Source: Desulfuromonadaceae bacterium (GTDB taxonomy: Bacteria; Desulfobacterota; Desulfuromonadia; Desulfuromonadales; Geopsychrobacteraceae). From it: 9,530 bases of DNA. Below, piece after piece: positions 7,145 through 9,530 of this stretch. Below the pieces are notes generated by a model. That model worked only from the letters and a program-made list of their open reading frames with translations. It was not told the DNA's origin and searched no databases. A program made the position numbers and the translations under genes. The first letter of the stretch is position 1. Each line of letters begins with the position of its first letter. The DNA lies in the NCBI GenBank assembly GCA_016744555.1, contig JADGED010000085.1, positions 1-9,530 on the forward strand, written 5' to 3'.

Positions 7145-8521
7145 CTAGTTTGCTTGTTGCCAACTTATTTGGTAGATAGCTTGCGCTAGTTCATCACTGA
7201 TATACAAATTGCCATCGCTTCCAACAATAACATCTACAGGTTTACCCCATACTTTCCCAGCAATATCCCATCCACGTAAAAACTCTTTTCCATGGCTACT
7301 AAGTTGTTTATTTTGATATGGAATCCTGATTAATTTAGCTTTGGTGATTACGTCTTCAGTGCTAGCCCCTTGCATGACAGTATAAAGGCTATTTTTGTAC
7401 ATTTCTGGAGCTTTAAGGCTGTCGCCAAAGGTTGTCCCTCGAGGTGAAGAGTGAGCTGGCAAATCGACACTGCTGGCAATGGTATTACTACAATTGTCAG
7501 CCGAGCCAATAGTAATGTCAGTAATGTTATTTCCGTAACAATATGGCCACCCATAATTTCCTCCCGAAACAATCTTGTTTATTTCATCTGGAGGAAAATT
7601 TGGTCCTAATCCAGTTCTACCGTTTTCTGTTCCAAATAAAGTCCTGCCATCAGCGGTAAACGTTAATCCTGTAGAGTTTCTTAATCCACTGGCATATGTC
7701 GACGATTCACCAGTTGCAGGATTTATTTTCAAAATTGTGGCTAATTGATCATCATCTTCCTGACAAGCATTACAGCGAGATCCAATTGAAAGATAAATAA
7801 AATCATCTTTCCCTTTAGCTATAGCGCGCTGCCAATGACCACCATCATCAGGCAGATCATCGATAACTACCCGTACTTTATCAACTTGATTGTCATTATC
7901 GCTATCTTGCAATTCAAGCAATTGAGTTGGTGTTGCGACATAGAGCTTGTTTTTGTCCCACAACAACCCATATGGACGTTCCAAGCCTACATGATATAGA
8001 ATTGATGCATCAGCAAACCCATCTTTATCATTATCACTGAGTCTATAGATTGCACCTAAAGATGGAATTGTCGCATATATATTGCCTAACTGGTCAGTTG
8101 TTAACATTTGCACTGGTCCAGGTAGTTGAGCAAATAAACGAACATTGATCGGAGCAAAAGTTTCTAGAAACCGCGGCTCAATAAACAGTTCAGTTGAGAC
8201 GGTATCACTGACATTTACAGCAACCATTTTGCCAGAATAGACTTTACGAAAACGTTCCTTTACTGCTGTTATTGTAACCTGTCGATCGGGAAAAAAATTA
8301 TTCATAAGAGTTAAGGCAGCAAGTGCTGAAAATACAACCGTTAGTGCCGCTTTTTTCCACAACCAATTTTTTCTCAATATCCCCATGCCAACTCCCAGCA
8401 AAAGAGTTGGACCGATGATGTGCCAAGTACTCTGAGTAGGCATACTGTTCAATATGAATGCACTTAGCCAGCCAGATAAAACCATCGTTGTAGCAATTAC
8501 ATATAGTAACTTTTTATTCAT
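7145..8521 (-). CDS. Membrane-anchored sorbosone/glucose dehydrogenase-type beta-propeller protein
   Basis: A 458-residue protein of the PQQ-dependent soluble glucose/sorbosone dehydrogenase family (COG2133). Three N-terminal helices (about residues 5-25, 33-49 and 57-74) have basic residues on the cytoplasmic loop (RKNWLWKK), placing the large C-terminal domain in the periplasm. Family hallmarks are GGHW (227-230, His229 at the likely catalytic-base position), SGLRNSTGLTF (278-288), DEINKIVSGGNYGWPYCYG (312-330), PAHSSPRG (355-362) and WGKPVDVIVGSDGNLY (425-440). Two Asp/Asn-rich loops (DNDKDGFAD at 163-171, DSDNDNQVDK at 206-215) could bind calcium. The CNAC at 250-253 lacks the His of a haem c site. 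Likely role: oxidation of a sugar or aldehyde with PQQ, passing electrons to the respiratory chain; substrate and cofactor use are inferred. No strong Shine-Dalgarno site is visible. Confidence 0.85.
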   Translation of the reverse strand: MNKKLLYVIATTMVLSGWLSAFILNSMPTQSTWHIIGPTLLLGVGMGILRKNWLWKKAALTVVFSALAALTLMNNFFPDRQVTITAVKERFRKVYSGKMVAVNVSDTVSTELFIEPRFLETFAPINVRLFAQLPGPVQMLTTDQLGNIYATIPSLGAIYRLSDNDKDGFADASILYHVGLERPYGLLWDKNKLYVATPTQLLELQDSDNDNQVDKVRVVIDDLPDDGGHWQRAIAKGKDDFIYLSIGSRCNACQEDDDQLATILKINPATGESSTYASGLRNSTGLTFTADGRTLFGTENGRTGLGPNFPPDEINKIVSGGNYGWPYCYGNNITDITIGSADNCSNTIASSVDLPAHSSPRGTTFGDSLKAPEMYKNSLYTVMQGASTEDVITKAKLIRIPYQNKQLSSHGKEFLRGWDIAGKVWGKPVDVIVGSDGNLYISDELAQAIYQISWQQAN

Positions 8522-8566
8522 TTTCGGGGCCCATTTGTTTAATTACTTGCCGTATATCTATTTTCA

Positions 8567-8594
8567 ATAGTACCACAGTGTATCGTCACTTCAA
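8567..8594 (-). promoter_or_regulatory. Possible promoter for the beta-propeller dehydrogenase gene
   Basis: The minus strand has TTGAAG (8589-8594), a 16-base spacer and TACTAT (8567-8572), each matching four of six consensus bases. It overlaps the last codons of the phosphopantetheinyl transferase gene and would leave a leader of about 40 bases. The match is modest, and readthrough from the upstream gene is an equally good explanation. Confidence 0.3.
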
Positions 8595-9286
8595 TAATCA
8601 CCAAAGTTCAAGTCGTGATAATTAATTATTAGTTTTTCGGCCGCAGCCGCTGTTGCCTTGTATTTAGCCGCAACGGTGAAGTTTGTTGTGCAGGCGTTAC
8701 TTATTGGTGAATCACCTATCTCTTTTGCCTTGGTATTACTGAACCCAGTACCAACCATCTTCATAATCGCTTCTTTTTGCGTCCAAAGGCGGTAAAATTC
8801 GTCTCGTTGTTCAGAACCTGTTCTTTCCTGGAGTTGATTTATTTCTGCTTCAGAGAAATATCGATTTGCCAGCTGTAAATAGTTTAATTTTGCATCTATT
8901 TCTTCGATATCAATTCCTACAGCACAATCGTAGCCTATAGCGATAACTCCCAATGATCCAGAGTGGGAAAGGTTGAAAGTTATCGGTTGGTTATGTTGCT
9001 GTTTCAATGATGGCTTGCCATAGTTATTATATTTAAAGTTGATCTGTTCGGGAGGGATGGTTAAATAACGACTTAAAAGAAGGCGTAGTTGCATGCGAGT
9101 GTTGATAAATTGTTGTTGCTTAGTGGGGACAAGTAATCGCTTTGCTCGTACTCTTTCATCTGTTGATAAAATTGATAACTGTTTAATTTGATTACAATCA
9201 CTAAAATTAAAACGCCAAACATGTAAATTGCCAGGAGAAATTACTAACTGGTCTGACGCAGGTTGCCAATTTGTAACGTTGTTCAC
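8591..9286 (-). CDS. Sfp/Gsp-type 4'-phosphopantetheinyl transferase
   Basis: A cytosolic enzyme that moves the phosphopantetheine arm of CoA onto a serine of carrier-protein domains in fatty-acid, polyketide or non-ribosomal peptide systems. With the GTG start at 9286 it has 231 residues, normal for the Sfp class. Motifs are in order: YGKPSL (89-94), FNLSHSG (104-110), VGIDIEEI (123-130) with Mg-binding Asp126 and Glu128, RYFSEAE (142-148) and WTQKEAIMK (168-176) with Glu172. A longer frame back to 9469 exists, but that extension overlaps the upstream reductase and shows no family similarity. The GTG lies one base after that gene's stop, with GGGGA just before it, so translation is probably coupled. 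The carrier protein it serves is not in the window. Confidence 0.92.
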   Translation of the reverse strand: MNNVTNWQPASDQLVISPGNLHVWRFNFSDCNQIKQLSILSTDERVRAKRLLVPTKQQQFINTRMQLRLLLSRYLTIPPEQINFKYNNYGKPSLKQQHNQPITFNLSHSGSLGVIAIGYDCAVGIDIEEIDAKLNYLQLANRYFSEAEINQLQERTGSEQRDEFYRLWTQKEAIMKMVGTGFSNTKAKEIGDSPISNACTTNFTVAAKYKATAAAAEKLIINYHDLNFGDY

Positions 9287-9287
9287 A

Positions 9288-9530
9288 TTATTTCCCCGCT
9301 TGTAACCAGTCTTGGAGACGTTGCAACCCAGCAGTAATAGAAATTGTTGGTGTATAGCCAAAGTCTTTTTTAGCAGCAGACAGGTCAAACCAGTGTGCCG
9401 TCGACATCTCTTTGGCGACAAAGCGAGTGAGCCGAGGTTCTTTGGATATCTTAAGGTTACGGTAGACAAATTCTAGGATTGAACCAGCGGCATAAGCTAC
9501 TGCCGGTGATATGGTTCTACTTACCGGAGC
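9288..9530 (-). CDS. C-terminal end of an NAD-dependent 3beta-HSD/epimerase-type reductase, possibly OleD-like (partial)
   Basis: This frame is open from the window edge to TAA at 9290-9288, giving the last 80 residues of a longer protein. It contains PRLTRFVAKEM, then HWFDLSAAKKDFGYTPTIS and a closing helix ending GLQRLQDWLQAGK. The HWFD-SAA-DLGY-P pattern is the tail of extended short-chain dehydrogenases of the 3beta-hydroxysteroid dehydrogenase type. It includes OleD, which reduces 2-alkyl-3-keto acids in head-to-head olefin synthesis. The NAD-binding Gly motif and the Tyr-Lys catalytic pair lie outside the window, so OleD identity is only a suggestion; a sterol-type dehydrogenase or sugar epimerase relative is also possible. 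It is followed by the phosphopantetheinyl transferase gene with a one-base gap. Confidence 0.8.
   Translation of the reverse strand, partial: APVSRTISPAVAYAAGSILEFVYRNLKISKEPRLTRFVAKEMSTAHWFDLSAAKKDFGYTPTISITAGLQRLQDWLQAGK

Noticed and set aside
7348..7572. Minus-strand 74-codon frame inside the beta-propeller dehydrogenase gene
   Set aside because: It is an alternative frame of a segment that encodes conserved family motifs (GNYGWPYCYG to PAHSSPRG) in the main frame.
8525..8533. GGGGCCC palindrome just before the dehydrogenase ATG
   Set aside because: It is a short palindrome without a Shine-Dalgarno match or extended symmetry, and it is too short to call an operator.
9287..9469. N-terminal extension of the phosphopantetheinyl transferase frame back to an ATG at 9469
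   Set aside because: The extension reads Arg/Leu-rich sequence with no family similarity and lies entirely over the reductase gene in another frame. The GTG at 9286 gives a normal-length enzyme.

Overview
All supportable genes in this window lie on the minus strand, so transcription runs from high to low coordinates. Base composition is AT-leaning. The set of genes points to a Gram-negative bacterium: an exported alpha-2-macroglobulin, a membrane-anchored periplasmic dehydrogenase, an AmmeMemoRadiSam protein B, and a glutamyl-tRNA synthetase. From memory, that synthetase reads most like those of Desulfuromonadales/Geobacter-type Desulfobacterota. This placement is an impression from recalled sequences, not a database result, and another proteobacterial lineage is possible.

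Layout in the direction of transcription. (1) 9530-9288: the C-terminal end of an NAD-dependent 3beta-HSD/epimerase-type reductase, resembling OleD of long-chain olefin synthesis. It is followed after one base by a GTG-started Sfp/Gsp-type 4'-phosphopantetheinyl transferase (9286-8591). (2) 8521-7145: a sorbosone/soluble-glucose-dehydrogenase-type beta-propeller behind three N-terminal membrane helices. (3) 7075-7002: tRNA-Cys(GCA) with encoded CCA, with a promoter just upstream (exact TTGACA -35) and a strong rho-independent terminator just downstream. (4) 6908-3842: a tight three-gene run of TSUP-family membrane transporter, amrB (Memo-like) and gltX, with 9- and 31-base gaps, ending near a perfect 14-bp hairpin. 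(5) 3782-3582: a small two-helix membrane protein of unknown function. (6) 3501-1: the first 1167 residues of a very large exported alpha-2-macroglobulin, which continues beyond the window.

The most notable item is the alpha-2-macroglobulin. Its mature N-terminus carries a complete LprI-like (DUF1311) domain with four cysteines, the family that includes a lysozyme inhibitor. The protein would therefore combine a possible lysozyme-inhibitor module with a protease-trap scaffold, suggesting a dual envelope-defence protein. The thioester region and the usual partner gene pbpC would lie outside the window. No stretch longer than about 100 bases lacks an assignable gene. No insertion sequences, CRISPR arrays, attachment sites or origins were seen.
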